Below, one piece after another: positions 1 through 8,619 of a stretch of 64,000 bases of DNA. The translations under genes and the position numbers were made by a program. Below the pieces are notes generated by a model that worked only from the letters and a program-made list of their open reading frames with translations, had not been told where the DNA came from and did not search any database. The DNA is from Betaproteobacteria bacterium (GTDB taxonomy: Bacteria; Pseudomonadota; Gammaproteobacteria; Burkholderiales; Casimicrobiaceae): contig JAOUIA010000001.1 of the NCBI GenBank assembly GCA_029884335.1, forward strand, positions 89,382 to 153,381, written 5' to 3'. Within the stretch, counting starts at the first letter, position 1; the number at the start of each line of letters is the position of its first letter.

Positions 1-20
1 GGGCCGGACGGGAGGCAGGC

Positions 21-581
21 GTGCTCGAGATCGTCATCCAGGGCCGGGGCGGGCAGGGCGCGCAGACCGCGGGCAACCTGCTCGCGGCGGCGTTCTTCGG
101 CGAAGGCGCTCACGTGCAGAGCTTCGCGAGCTACGGCGGCGCGCGCCGCGGCACGCCGGTGTCCTCGTTCATCCGCGCCGACGTCGCCCCGGTGCGCCTG
201 CGCTGCGACATCGAGCGCGCCGACGCGATCCTCTGCTTCGACGCCACGCTGCTCGAAGGCCGCCTGCTCGCGGCGGCGGACGAGCGCACGGTGATCGTCG
301 TCAACTCCGGACGCGGCGTGGCCGACTTCGCGCGCACGTTGCCCGGGTATCGCGTGGTCCCCATCGACGCCATCGGCATCTCGCTGCGCTGCGGCCTCGG
401 CCGCATAGTCAACTCCGCGCTGCTCGGCGCGCTCGCCCGCGCGGTCGGATCGCCGGCGCTGGGCTCGCTGGAGCGCACGATCGCCGAGCGCTCGCCGAAG
501 CTCACGCAGGAGAACCTCGCCGCGTGCGAGGAGGGCTTCCGCGCGGCCGACGCGGTGCTCGGCGAGGGAGTCGCGGCATGA
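21..581 (+). CDS. 2-oxoacid:acceptor oxidoreductase, gamma subunit
   Basis: 186-aa subunit of the pyruvate/2-oxoacid:ferredoxin oxidoreductase superfamily (POR gamma domain). The N-terminus carries the family signature GRGGQGAQTAG at residues 8-18, followed by the ASYGGARRGTPV loop typical of gamma subunits. It is a structural partner of the alpha and beta subunits encoded downstream and has no Fe-S motif of its own. The GTG start is supported by a purine-rich GGAGG eight bases upstream; length fits the family (about 180-200 aa). It is the first visible gene of a gamma-flavoprotein-alpha-beta cluster. Anything further upstream lies outside the window. The substrate is not readable from sequence; pyruvate, indolepyruvate and phenylglyoxylate are all possible. 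Confidence 0.88.
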   Translation: MLEIVIQGRGGQGAQTAGNLLAAAFFGEGAHVQSFASYGGARRGTPVSSFIRADVAPVRLRCDIERADAILCFDATLLEGRLLAAADERTVIVVNSGRGVADFARTLPGYRVVPIDAIGISLRCGLGRIVNSALLGALARAVGSPALGSLERTIAERSPKLTQENLAACEEGFRAADAVLGEGVAA

Positions 582-716
582 GCCCTCACCCCCGACCCCT
601 CTCCTTGCTACCGCGGGGCGAGGGGAGCAAGAGCCCACAGGGCCGCCCCGCGGCGCTCACTTCTCCCCCCCGAGGGGCAGCGAAGCGGCGCCTGCCGCAA
701 GCGTGAGGGCAGTTCA
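582..716. repeat. Intergenic palindromic repeat inside the oxidoreductase operon
   Basis: This 135-base spacer holds a C-rich block starting CCCTCACCCCCGACCCCTCT, matched further on by GGGGCGAGGGGAG and a closing GCGTGAGGGC. The pattern matches the C-tract/G-tract intergenic repeats common in beta- and gammaproteobacteria. It separates the gamma subunit from the flavoprotein and could form RNA structure in the operon transcript. No gene is seen in it. Confidence 0.5.
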
Positions 717-2396
717 ATGAACTCCATCCCACCGATCTGGACGACCGCGACCACCGAGTCGATCCGCACCGGCACCTGGCGCGCCGCGCTGCCGCGGCAC
801 GTGCAGGCGTCCTCGCCCTGCCGCGAAGCGTGCCCCGTGAGCGGCGACATCGCGACGTGGATCGGCCTCGCCCGCGAGCGCGACTTCCGCGGCGCGTGGG
901 AGGCGTTGACGCGTCACAACCCGTTCCCCGCGATCGCCGGGCGCATCTGCCACCACCCCTGCGAGGCTGCGTGCAACCGCGCGGGCTTCGACGAGGCGCT
1001 GTCGATCTGCAAGCTCGAACGCTTCGTCGGAGACCTCGCGATCGAGCGGGGCTGGGCGTTCGAAGCGCCCACAGTCGAGCGCGAGGAGCGCGTTGCGATC
1101 GTCGGCGGCGGCCCCGCCGGCCTCTCCGCGGCGTTCCAGCTGCGCCGCCTCGGCTACCGGGTCACCCTCGTCGAGGCGCGCGGCGAATTGGGCGGTCTCA
1201 TGCGCCACGGCATCCCGTCCTACCGCCTCGCACGCGAGGTGCTCGACGCCGAGGTCGCGCGCGTCGTCGCGCTCGGCGTCGACGTGCGCCTGAACGCGAA
1301 GCCGGAGGCGGCCCCCGCGTGGGCGGAGCTTCGCCGGACGCACGACGCCGTGTTCGTCGCCACCGGCGCGCAGCGGCAGAAGCGCCTGCCCGCGCTCGAC
1401 TACGGCCAGCCGTGGGTGGCCGACGGCGCGGCGTGGCTCGCGAGCGCGAACGCGGGCGAGATTCCCGCGCTCGGCAAGCGCCTCGTGGTGATCGGCGGAG
1501 GCAGCGCGGCGCTCGACGTCGCCCGCAGCGCCCGGCGCGCCGGCCACGAGGTCACGCTGCTTGCGCTGGAGGCGCGCGGGCAGATGCCGGCGCAACGCGA
1601 GGAAGTCGACGAGGCGCTGGAGGAGGGCATCGCGCTGGTCGATGGCGCGATGCTCCAGGAGGCCTCGCACGCCGGAGGCGAGGTGCGCCTGGCCTGCCGG
1701 AGAGTGCGGTTCGTGCCCGGCGAGCGGCGCGGCCAGTTCAGCGTAGTGCCGTTCGCGGACGGCGCGTTCGAGCTTCGCGCCGACGCGATCGTCACCTCGA
1801 TCGGCCAGGACCCCGACACCGCCGCGCTGGGCGACGGCGTCGCGCTGGACGGCTCGCTGGTGGCCGTCGACGCGCAGCAGGCGACCGCGCGCGACGACAC
1901 CTGGGCCGGCGGCGACGTCGCCAGCATGGCGCGCTTCGTCACCGACGCGATCGGGCAGGGCAAGCGTGCGGCGTTCGCCATCGACCGCGCGCTGCGTGCC
2001 CGGCGCGGCGAGGCGCCGGCGGCGGAGCGCTGGCGGCCCGGCCCGGCGGCGGCCATCGCCATCGAAGCGAGCGTGCCGCTGCCGGCGATCGCCACGCACG
2101 CCTACGCGCCGCAGGCGCGCGCGGCGGCGCGACGCCTCGAGCCGGCCGCGCGGCTCGCCTCCGGCGCCGAGGTGCAGCTGGCGCTCGACATCGAGCAGGC
2201 GCTCGCCGAGACGACGCGCTGCTTCTCGTGCGGTACCTGCATCCGCTGCGACACCTGCGTGGCCGTGTGCCCGGATCTCGCCGTCGTGCGCGAGGGCGAC
2301 GGCTACCGCGTGCTGGGCGACTACTGCAAGGGGTGCGGGCTGTGCGTCAAGGAGTGCCCGACGGGTTCGATGGATATGGTCCAAGAGGTACGGTAG
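717..2396 (+). CDS. GltD-like FAD/NAD(P)H oxidoreductase fused to a ferredoxin domain
   Basis: 559-aa electron-transfer subunit. Residues 30-110 form the Fe-S domain of glutamate-synthase small-subunit-like proteins (Cys 35, 39, 78, 82, 86, 98). GGGPAGLSAA near 130 binds FAD and IGGGSAALDVA near 258 is the second (NAD(P)H) Rossmann motif. Residues from about 500 to the end carry a cysteine-rich ferredoxin with two [4Fe-4S] patterns (CGTCIRCDTCVAVCP and CKGCGLCVKECP). It should carry electrons from the TPP/Fe-S catalytic core to NAD(P)+ or back. In the phenylglyoxylate:NAD+ oxidoreductase family the flavoprotein and ferredoxin are separate subunits; here they are one chain. The stop codon abuts the alpha-subunit start directly. 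Confidence 0.87.
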   Translation: MNSIPPIWTTATTESIRTGTWRAALPRHVQASSPCREACPVSGDIATWIGLARERDFRGAWEALTRHNPFPAIAGRICHHPCEAACNRAGFDEALSICKLERFVGDLAIERGWAFEAPTVEREERVAIVGGGPAGLSAAFQLRRLGYRVTLVEARGELGGLMRHGIPSYRLAREVLDAEVARVVALGVDVRLNAKPEAAPAWAELRRTHDAVFVATGAQRQKRLPALDYGQPWVADGAAWLASANAGEIPALGKRLVVIGGGSAALDVARSARRAGHEVTLLALEARGQMPAQREEVDEALEEGIALVDGAMLQEASHAGGEVRLACRRVRFVPGERRGQFSVVPFADGAFELRADAIVTSIGQDPDTAALGDGVALDGSLVAVDAQQATARDDTWAGGDVASMARFVTDAIGQGKRAAFAIDRALRARRGEAPAAERWRPGPAAAIAIEASVPLPAIATHAYAPQARAAARRLEPAARLASGAEVQLALDIEQALAETTRCFSCGTCIRCDTCVAVCPDLAVVREGDGYRVLGDYCKGCGLCVKECPTGSMDMVQEVR

Positions 2397-3569
2397 ATGG
2401 ATGCGATCGCGAAGTCCGCCAGGGGGGCCACGCAGCTGCTCACCGGCAACGAGGCCGTCGCTTGGGGCGCGCGGCTCGCCCGCCCGCAGGTGTGCCCCGT
2501 CTACCCGATCACGCCGCAGACGCCGGTGCTCGAGACGCTGACGGCCTTCCAGGCCGAGGGGACGTTCGACGCCGAGATCATCACGCCGGAGTCCGAGCAC
2601 TCGGTGATGTCGGCCTGCATTCCCGCCTCGCTCGCGGGCACGCGCGTGTTCACCGCGACCGCGTCGCAGGGCCTGCTGCTGATGCACGAGCTGCTGCACT
2701 ACGCGAGCGGCGCGCGCGCGCCGATCGTGATGGCGAACGTCAACCGCACGGTGGCCTCGCCGTGGGCGTTCTGGCCCGACCAGACCGACAGCCTCGCGCA
2801 GCGCGACACCGGCTGGGTGCAGTTGTACGTCGAGAGCGCGCAGGAAGCGCTCGACAGCGTGATCCAGGCGTTTCGCGTCGCCGAGCAGGCGCTGCTGCCG
2901 GTGATGGTCAGCCTCGACGCGTTCTACGTCTCGCACGCGATGGAGCCGGTGGACGTGCCCGCGCAGGCCGACGTCGACGCCTTCCTGCCGCCATTCGCGC
3001 CGGAGCGCAGGCTCGACACCGCGCAACCCAGTTCCTGGGGCAACGTCGTATCGCAGGACATGTACTACCGGCACCGGCAGGCGATCGAGGAAGCCATGGC
3101 GCGCGTTCCCGCGCTGCTCGCGCAGGCCGACGGCGATTGGCAGCGCCGCTTCGGCCGCGGCTGGGGCGTGGTCGAGCGCTACCGCTGCGACGGCGCGCAG
3201 GCCGTGGTCGTCACGATGGGCAGCATGTGCGGCACCGCGCGCGTCGCCGTCGACGACATGCGCGAGGCGGGGCTTCCGGTCGGGCTGGTGAAGGTGCGGC
3301 TGTTCCGGCCCCTGCCGGTCGCCGCGCTGCGCGCCGCGTGCGCCGGTGTGCGCGACGTCGTCGTGCTTGACCGGAACCACTCGCCGGGCGCCGGCGGGGT
3401 GCTGCACCAGGAGCTGCGCGCTGCGCTGTACGGCACGACGAATGCGCCACGCATCCACGGGCTGCTGGCTGGCGTGGGTGGGGTCAACGTGCCGCCGCGG
3501 AAGATCGCCGAGTTCGTGCGCGAGGCGCGCGACTCGGAGCCGCGGCCCGAATCGGTCTGGGTGAGGTGA
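2397..3569 (+). CDS. 2-oxoacid:acceptor oxidoreductase, alpha subunit
   Basis: 390-aa alpha subunit of the POR family. It has the N-terminal pyrimidine-binding domain with GNEAVAWGARLA and the CPVYPITPQTPVLE motif (about residues 33-46), followed by transketolase-like domain II with the VRLFRPLP element near 300. Alpha and beta together form the thiamine-diphosphate active site that decarboxylates a 2-oxoacid to the acyl-CoA. The ATG follows the flavoprotein stop with no gap, and its own end overlaps the start region of the beta subunit, so the three are surely co-translated. The length is standard for four-subunit enzymes and no truncation is seen. Substrate not determinable. Confidence 0.9.
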   Translation: MDAIAKSARGATQLLTGNEAVAWGARLARPQVCPVYPITPQTPVLETLTAFQAEGTFDAEIITPESEHSVMSACIPASLAGTRVFTATASQGLLLMHELLHYASGARAPIVMANVNRTVASPWAFWPDQTDSLAQRDTGWVQLYVESAQEALDSVIQAFRVAEQALLPVMVSLDAFYVSHAMEPVDVPAQADVDAFLPPFAPERRLDTAQPSSWGNVVSQDMYYRHRQAIEEAMARVPALLAQADGDWQRRFGRGWGVVERYRCDGAQAVVVTMGSMCGTARVAVDDMREAGLPVGLVKVRLFRPLPVAALRAACAGVRDVVVLDRNHSPGAGGVLHQELRAALYGTTNAPRIHGLLAGVGGVNVPPRKIAEFVREARDSEPRPESVWVR

Positions 3570-3571
3570 GC

Positions 3572-4462
3572 ATGATCGCGATTGCACCTGTGCAGGACGA
3601 GATGCTGTGCTCGGGGCACGCCGCGTGCCCGGGCTGCATCGACGCGCTCGCCGCGCGGCACATCCTCGCGGCGATGGGGCCGGACACGATGGCCGTCATA
3701 CCGCCGTCCTGCATGGCGATCATCGCCGGCCCGCAGCCGATGTCGTCGCTGAAGATTCCTGTCTACCAGCCGACGCTCGAGTCGAGCGCGGCGGCCGCCT
3801 CGGGGCTGCGCCGGGCGCTCGATGCGCAGGGCAAGCGCGACACGCAGGTGCTGGTGCTCGCCGGCGATGGCGGCACGTACGACATCGGCTTCCAGTGCCT
3901 CTCGTCCGCCGCCGAGCGCAACGAGGACATCCTGTACGTGTGCCTCGACAACGAGGGCTACATGAACACCGGCGCGCAGAAGTCGTCGTCGACGCCGCAC
4001 TTCGCGCGCACCGGATCCACGCCCTCCGGCAAGCTCTCGCGCAAGAAGAACATGGTCGAGATCATGGCCGCGCACGGCATTCCCTACGTCGCCACCGCGA
4101 GCGCCTCGCACCTGGCCGATCTCCGGTACAAGGTGGAGAAGGCGAAGGCCATTCGCGGCACGCGCTTCATCACGGTGCTGATCCCCTGCCTCGACGGCTG
4201 GGGGCTGCCGGACGACGCGGGCCTCACGGCCGCGCGCTACGCGGTCGAGTCCGGCGCGTTCCCGCTCTACGAGATCGAGGACGGCGCGCGCGTCACGCTC
4301 AACGTGACGGCGAGGCCGCGGCCGGTGGCCGACTACCTCGCGCTGCAGCGCCGCTACCGCGGCATGGCGGAGGCGGACGTCGCCACGCTGCAGGCGGAAG
4401 TGGACGCCGCCTGGGAGGCTCTGGAAAGGCGCGCTGCCGCGGGAGCGGCCGCTCCCGCCTGA
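3572..4462 (+). CDS. 2-oxoacid:acceptor oxidoreductase, beta subunit (TPP-binding)
   Basis: 296-aa beta subunit. Cysteines in CSGHAACPGC (about residues 12-21) supply ligands of the proximal [4Fe-4S] cluster. GDGGTYDIG followed by the Asn-containing NEGYMNTG stretch is the Mg-TPP binding motif (about residues 98-135). The ATG at 3572 is preferred to a GTG at 3566 because GAGGTGAG sits five bases upstream of it; the alpha stop lies just before. It ends the oxidoreductase operon: after it comes a short spacer and an unrelated exported protein. Proteobacteria normally use pyruvate dehydrogenase, so this complex probably serves a peripheral or low-oxygen 2-oxoacid route. Confidence 0.9.
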   Translation: MIAIAPVQDEMLCSGHAACPGCIDALAARHILAAMGPDTMAVIPPSCMAIIAGPQPMSSLKIPVYQPTLESSAAAASGLRRALDAQGKRDTQVLVLAGDGGTYDIGFQCLSSAAERNEDILYVCLDNEGYMNTGAQKSSSTPHFARTGSTPSGKLSRKKNMVEIMAAHGIPYVATASASHLADLRYKVEKAKAIRGTRFITVLIPCLDGWGLPDDAGLTAARYAVESGAFPLYEIEDGARVTLNVTARPRPVADYLALQRRYRGMAEADVATLQAEVDAAWEALERRAAAGAAAPA

Positions 4463-4509
4463 CCGCAAAGCCGGTTAGACTGCCCGCTCCGGCACGCCGG
4501 CATCGGGCC

Positions 4510-5550
4510 ATGGACCGTCTCGCCATCCGCTTCGTGCACCGCCTCGCGAGCGCGCTCTCGGCGGTCGTCCTCGCGCTGGCCGCGCCGGGTGCCGCCCGCG
4601 CGCAGGAGCCCTCGCCGCACGCGATCGACATCCCGCCGTGGTTCGCGAACACGTTCCTCGACGTCAAGGAGGACGTCGGCGATGCCGCGCGCGAGGGCAA
4701 GCGGCTGCTGGTCTACTTCGGCCAGGACGGCTGCCCGTACTGCAAGTTGCTGATGGTCAACAACTTCGCCCAGAAGGCCATCGTCGACAAGACGCGCCGC
4801 CACTTCGTCGCCGTCGCGATCAACATGTGGGGCGACCGCGAAGTCACGTGGACCGACGGCCGCACGATGAGCGAGAAGGCGTTCGCGCGGCACCTGGACG
4901 TGCAGTTCACGCCCACACTGCTCTTCTTCGACGAGCAGGGCAGGGTCGTCGCGCGGCTCAACGGCTACTACCCGCCGAACCGCTTCGAGGCGGTGCTGGA
5001 CTACGTGGCCGAGCGGCGCGAGCGGGACGGGCCGCTGTCGGACTACCTCGCGCGCAACGTGCGCGAGCGCGCCAGCGTGCGCCTCGCCGACGAGCCGTTC
5101 TTCGCCGGGCCACCCTACGACCTTCGTCGCAAGCCTGGTGGCAGGCCGCTCGCCGTCGTCTTCGAGACGACCGACTGCCCGGGCTGCGACGAGCTGCACC
5201 AGGTGAGCTTCAAGCGCAAGGAGGTGCTCGAGCAGGTCGCGCGCTACGACGTGGTCCGCTTCGCGCTCGCCGCGCGCACCGAGGTCACGCTGCCGGACGG
5301 GCGCGCGGCCATCGCGCAGGACTGGGCGCGCGAGCTCGGCGTGGCCTACGCGCCGACGATCGTGCTGTTCGACCGCGCCGGCCGCGAGGCGCTGCGCCTC
5401 GAGGCGTACATGCGCCCATTCCACGTCGCCGGTGGATTCGCCTACGTCGCCGACGACGCGCACCGCAGCGAGCCGTCGTTCCAGCGCTACCTCCAGGCGC
5501 GCACCGAGCACCTGCGCGCGAGCGGGCAGCGCATCGACCTGATGGAGTGA
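4510..5550 (+). CDS. Exported protein with two tandem thioredoxin-fold domains
   Basis: 346 aa with a Sec signal peptide (positively charged start, hydrophobic core, AAPGAARAQ cleavage region around residue 32). Domain 1 (about 45-170) has a CPYC redox motif at Cys75/Cys78 and a cis-proline in FTPTLLFF. Domain 2 (about 205-330) has CPGC at Cys223/Cys226 and a second cis-Pro loop, YAPTIVLF. It resembles the periplasmic SoxW/thioredoxin-2-like group rather than DsbA. Two complete redox sites in one chain suggest a relay or a reductase for periplasmic or c-type-cytochrome thiols. The ATG was chosen because it begins the signal peptide; a longer in-frame reading overlaps the beta-subunit gene and is spurious. 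Confidence 0.8.
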   Translation: MDRLAIRFVHRLASALSAVVLALAAPGAARAQEPSPHAIDIPPWFANTFLDVKEDVGDAAREGKRLLVYFGQDGCPYCKLLMVNNFAQKAIVDKTRRHFVAVAINMWGDREVTWTDGRTMSEKAFARHLDVQFTPTLLFFDEQGRVVARLNGYYPPNRFEAVLDYVAERRERDGPLSDYLARNVRERASVRLADEPFFAGPPYDLRRKPGGRPLAVVFETTDCPGCDELHQVSFKRKEVLEQVARYDVVRFALAARTEVTLPDGRAAIAQDWARELGVAYAPTIVLFDRAGREALRLEAYMRPFHVAGGFAYVADDAHRSEPSFQRYLQARTEHLRASGQRIDLME

Positions 5551-5638
5551 GGGGCCGCGCGACGGTCGTCGGCGCGGCGCTCGCCTGGCGGGCGGCTGTC
5601 GCGTAAGCTGCATCCACTCGCTCGCCTCGGAGACGTCG

Positions 5639-6613
5639 ATGGACCGCCGTACCGCCTGTGTCGCGCTCGCTGCGTCGCCGTGGTTTCCGCCCGCGTGGGC
5701 GCAGCCGCGGCGCGAAGCGCGCGTGGCCTGGGTTTCGCTCGACCGGTCGGCGGCGGATTCGCCGAGCTTCGACGCGTTCAAGCGCGGCATGCGCGAACTG
5801 GGGTGGGTCGAACGGCGCAACCTGACCGTCGATGCGTGGTGGGGCGAGGGTTCGTCGTCGGCGCTGCGCGACGCCGTGCCCCGCATTCTCGAACGCAAGC
5901 CCGACGTCGTCGTCGCGCAGGGCGGCCCCGTCGCGCGGGTGATGGTCGACGCGGACGTGAAGCTGCCGCTGGTGTTCACGTTCAGCGGCGATCCCGTGAT
6001 AGGCAAGCTCGTCGCGAGCTTCGCCCGGCCAGGCGGCAACCGCACCGGCGTCACGTTCTTCGCGCTCGAGCTCGTGCCCAAGCGCCTGCAGATCATGAAG
6101 GAGGCGCTGCCGCGACTGCAGCGCGTTGCGACGCTGTCGTCGCCGCTGCACGCCGGCGAGCAGCGCGAGCTCGAGGCGGCGTCGCGGGCCGCGAAGGGGC
6201 TGGGGCTCGCGCACGACTACCATCCGGTGACCAGCGCGGCGGAGCTCGACGCCGCGCTGGAGGCGATCCGGCGCGAACGCGCCGACGCGATTCTCGCCTA
6301 CGCAGACGCGCTGGTGATGGGCTTCGCAGAGCGCATCGCGGCCTTCGCGACGAAGCACCGCATCCCCGCCGTGTCCGGCTGGGCCATCTTCGCCGAGCGA
6401 GGCAACCTGATGACCTACGGCCCCGTCCTGGTCGACAGCTACTACCGGCTGGCGACCTTCGCCGACCGCATCCTGAAGGGGGCGAACCCGGGCGACATCC
6501 CGGTCGAGTTCCCGACGACCGTGGAACTGGTCGTCAACCGCAAGGCTGCGCAGGCGATGGGCATAGCGCTGCCCCCGGCGCTGCTCGCGCGGGCGAGCCG
6601 CACCATCGCCTGA
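5639..6613 (+). CDS. ABC-type substrate-binding protein (PF04392-like)
   Basis: 324 aa. N-terminal hydrophobic segment ending AWAQ (about residue 21) marks export to the periplasm. The body has the features of the ABC_sub_bind/TrpX-like family: VAWVSLDRSAADSPSFDAFKRGM, then a stretch with GGNRTGVTFF, and VNRKAAQAMG close to the C-terminus, a widespread family signature. These proteins bind amino acids or related small ligands for an ABC importer. No permease or ATPase gene is adjacent, so its transporter must be elsewhere or it is an orphan, as is common in Burkholderiales. Ligand unknown. It follows the thioredoxin-like gene by 88 bases. Confidence 0.78.
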   Translation: MDRRTACVALAASPWFPPAWAQPRREARVAWVSLDRSAADSPSFDAFKRGMRELGWVERRNLTVDAWWGEGSSSALRDAVPRILERKPDVVVAQGGPVARVMVDADVKLPLVFTFSGDPVIGKLVASFARPGGNRTGVTFFALELVPKRLQIMKEALPRLQRVATLSSPLHAGEQRELEAASRAAKGLGLAHDYHPVTSAAELDAALEAIRRERADAILAYADALVMGFAERIAAFATKHRIPAVSGWAIFAERGNLMTYGPVLVDSYYRLATFADRILKGANPGDIPVEFPTTVELVVNRKAAQAMGIALPPALLARASRTIA

Positions 6614-6790
6614 CCCGCATCGGGCGCATTCCGGGCGGACTCGGCAGCCGCTCGCGCGAGCCCGGTTCTTGAGGGCGCGCAAGCGCCGCGTCCGGTGTGC
6701 TCGGTAGAATCTCCCGCCGGGCGTGGCCACGCATCCGGCGCAGGATTTCGCACGCGGCAAGCGCGCCGCCGACACCCAGGAGAACCGCCG

Positions 6791-7465
6791 ATGGCAGCGA
6801 AGGACCGCATGGCCGTCCTGGCCCAGATGATGGACCAGGGCGTGATTCCCGTCTTCTATCACCCCGACCTCGAGGTCTGCCGGCACGTCATCCAGGCGTG
6901 CGCGAACGGCGGCGCCAAGTGCATCGAGTTCACCAACCGCGGCGACTTCGCCGCCAGCGTGTTCCTCGACGTGGCCCGGCACTTCGCGAAGGCCGATCCG
7001 AGCGTGATCATGGGCGTGGGCTCCGTCGTCGACGCGCCGACGGCAGGCGTCTACATCGCCAACGGCGCGAAGTTCGTCGTCGGCCCGGTCCTCAACCCGG
7101 ACGTCGCGAAGGTCTGCAACCGCCGCAAGATTCCCTACAGCCCGGGGTGCGGCTCGGCCTCCGAGATCAGCTACGCCGAGGAGCTCGGCTGCGAGATCGT
7201 CAAGGTCTTCCCCGGCGGCTCGGTGGGGGGGCCGGACTTCGTGAAGTCGATGCTCGGCCCCTGCCCGTGGACCCGCATCATGCCCACCGGCGGCGTGGAG
7301 TTCGACGAGAAGTCGCTGACCGCGTGGTTCAAGGCCGGCGTCGCCTGCGTCGGCATGGGCAGCAACCTCATCACCAAGGCGCTGCTCGACAAGCAGGACT
7401 ACGCCGGGATCGAGGCGAACGTCCGGACCTGCATCGCGATGATCCGCACCATCCGCGGGAAGTGA
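6791..7465 (+). CDS. 2-dehydro-3-deoxy-phosphogluconate / 4-hydroxy-2-oxoglutarate aldolase
   Basis: 224-aa class I aldolase of the KDPG/KHG family (TIM barrel). The Schiff-base lysine is in CEIVKVFPGG (about residue 138), and the conserved acid-base region appears as CIEFTNRGD (about residue 46) where many homologues have IEVTLRT. GGVEF near the C-terminal third is the phosphate-binding loop. It cleaves KDPG to pyruvate and glyceraldehyde-3-phosphate, or 4-hydroxy-2-oxoglutarate to pyruvate and glyoxylate. It is five bases upstream of a PfkB sugar kinase, which supports an Entner-Doudoroff-like sugar acid branch. The ATG at 6791 follows GGAGAAC; an upstream in-frame extension has no family similarity. 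Confidence 0.88.
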   Translation: MAAKDRMAVLAQMMDQGVIPVFYHPDLEVCRHVIQACANGGAKCIEFTNRGDFAASVFLDVARHFAKADPSVIMGVGSVVDAPTAGVYIANGAKFVVGPVLNPDVAKVCNRRKIPYSPGCGSASEISYAEELGCEIVKVFPGGSVGGPDFVKSMLGPCPWTRIMPTGGVEFDEKSLTAWFKAGVACVGMGSNLITKALLDKQDYAGIEANVRTCIAMIRTIRGK

Positions 7466-7470
7466 ACGCC

Positions 7471-8577
7471 ATGACCGACGACATCCTCAGGATCAAGTCC
7501 GCCGCCGAGACCCGGTGGGACTGCGTGGCCTTCGGCGAAGTGATGCTGCGCCTCGACCCCGGCTTCGGCCGCGTGCGCAACGCGCGGAGCTTCCAGGTGT
7601 GGGAGGGCGGCGGCGAGTACAACGTCGCGCGCGCCATGCGCAAGTGCTGGGGCAAGCGCGCTGCCGTGGTGACGGCGCTGCCGAAGAACGACCTCGGCTG
7701 GCTGGTCGAGGACCTCATCATGCAGGGCGGCGTGGACATGTCGCACGTCAGGTGGCGCGACCACGACGGCATCGGCCGCAACACGCGCGTGGGGCTCAAC
7801 TTCACCGAGAAGGGCTTCGGCATCCGCGCGGCGCTCGGCTGCTCGGACCGCGGCCACTCGTCGGCGTCGCAGATCAGGCCCGGCGAGTTCGACTGGGAGC
7901 GCATCTTCGGCGAGGAGGGCGTGCGCTGGTTCCACACCGGCGGCATCTTCGCGGCGCTCGACGCCGGCACCGCCGAGGCGGTCATCGAGGCCGTCGAGGC
8001 GGCGCGCAAGCACGGCACCGTCGTGTCCTACGACCTCAACTACCGCGCGTCGCTGTGGAAGAGCCAGGGCGGCCAGGCCGCGGCGCAGAAGGTCAACCGG
8101 CACATCGCCAGGTACGTCGACGTGATGCTCGGCAACGAGGAGGACTTCACCGCCTGCCTCGGCTTCGAGGTCGAGGGCCTCGACGAGCACATCTCGGAGA
8201 TCGACCCGGCGAACTTCAAGAAGATGATCGTGGAGGCGACGCGCCAGTTCCCGAACTTCAAGGTGGCGGCGACGACGCTGCGCAACGCGAAGACGGCGTC
8301 GTTCAACGACTGGTCGGCGATCCTCTACGCCGGCGGGCAGTTCTACCAGTCGATGCTGCGCGAGGACCTCGAGATCTACGACCGCGTGGGCGGCGGCGAC
8401 GGCTTCGCCTCGGGGCTCGCCTACGCGTTCCTCGAAAGCAAGGGACCGCAGGCGGCGGTCGAGTACGGCGCCGCGCACGGCGCGCTCGCCATGACCACGC
8501 CGGGCGACACGTCGATGGTGCGCGCCCCGGAGGTCGAGGCGGTGATGAAGGGCAAGGGGGCGCGCGTCATCCGCTGA
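7471..8577 (+). CDS. PfkB-family sugar kinase (2-keto-3-deoxygluconate kinase-like)
   Basis: 368 aa, ribokinase/PfkB fold. N-terminal AFGEVMLRLDP and GGGEYNVARAM (about residues 50-60) are substrate-side motifs. The C-terminal active site reads DRVGGGDGFASG (about residue 305), the family DTxGAGDxF motif with the catalytic Asp kept but Ala replaced by Gly. It would phosphorylate 2-keto-3-deoxygluconate to KDPG, the substrate of the aldolase immediately upstream. The two genes form a two-step module with a five-base gap. No cognate transporter or dehydrogenase is nearby. At 368 aa it is longer than the usual 300-320 because of an insertion in the lid and middle region. Confidence 0.83.
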   Translation: MTDDILRIKSAAETRWDCVAFGEVMLRLDPGFGRVRNARSFQVWEGGGEYNVARAMRKCWGKRAAVVTALPKNDLGWLVEDLIMQGGVDMSHVRWRDHDGIGRNTRVGLNFTEKGFGIRAALGCSDRGHSSASQIRPGEFDWERIFGEEGVRWFHTGGIFAALDAGTAEAVIEAVEAARKHGTVVSYDLNYRASLWKSQGGQAAAQKVNRHIARYVDVMLGNEEDFTACLGFEVEGLDEHISEIDPANFKKMIVEATRQFPNFKVAATTLRNAKTASFNDWSAILYAGGQFYQSMLREDLEIYDRVGGGDGFASGLAYAFLESKGPQAAVEYGAAHGALAMTTPGDTSMVRAPEVEAVMKGKGARVIR

Positions 8578-8619
8578 GCGCGGTCGCACGGGTCTCGTGC
8601 AAGTGACCTGGAAGGTTCC

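Noticed and set aside
714..3587. Very long open frame antisense to the oxidoreductase genes
   Set aside because: Arises from GC-rich codon positions opposite real genes; composition is Arg/Ala/His-rich with no family features.
5639..6613. Linking the orphan binding protein to the KDG kinase/aldolase pair as a sugar transporter
   Set aside because: The protein belongs to an amino-acid-type binding family, and no ABC permease or ATPase genes are present.
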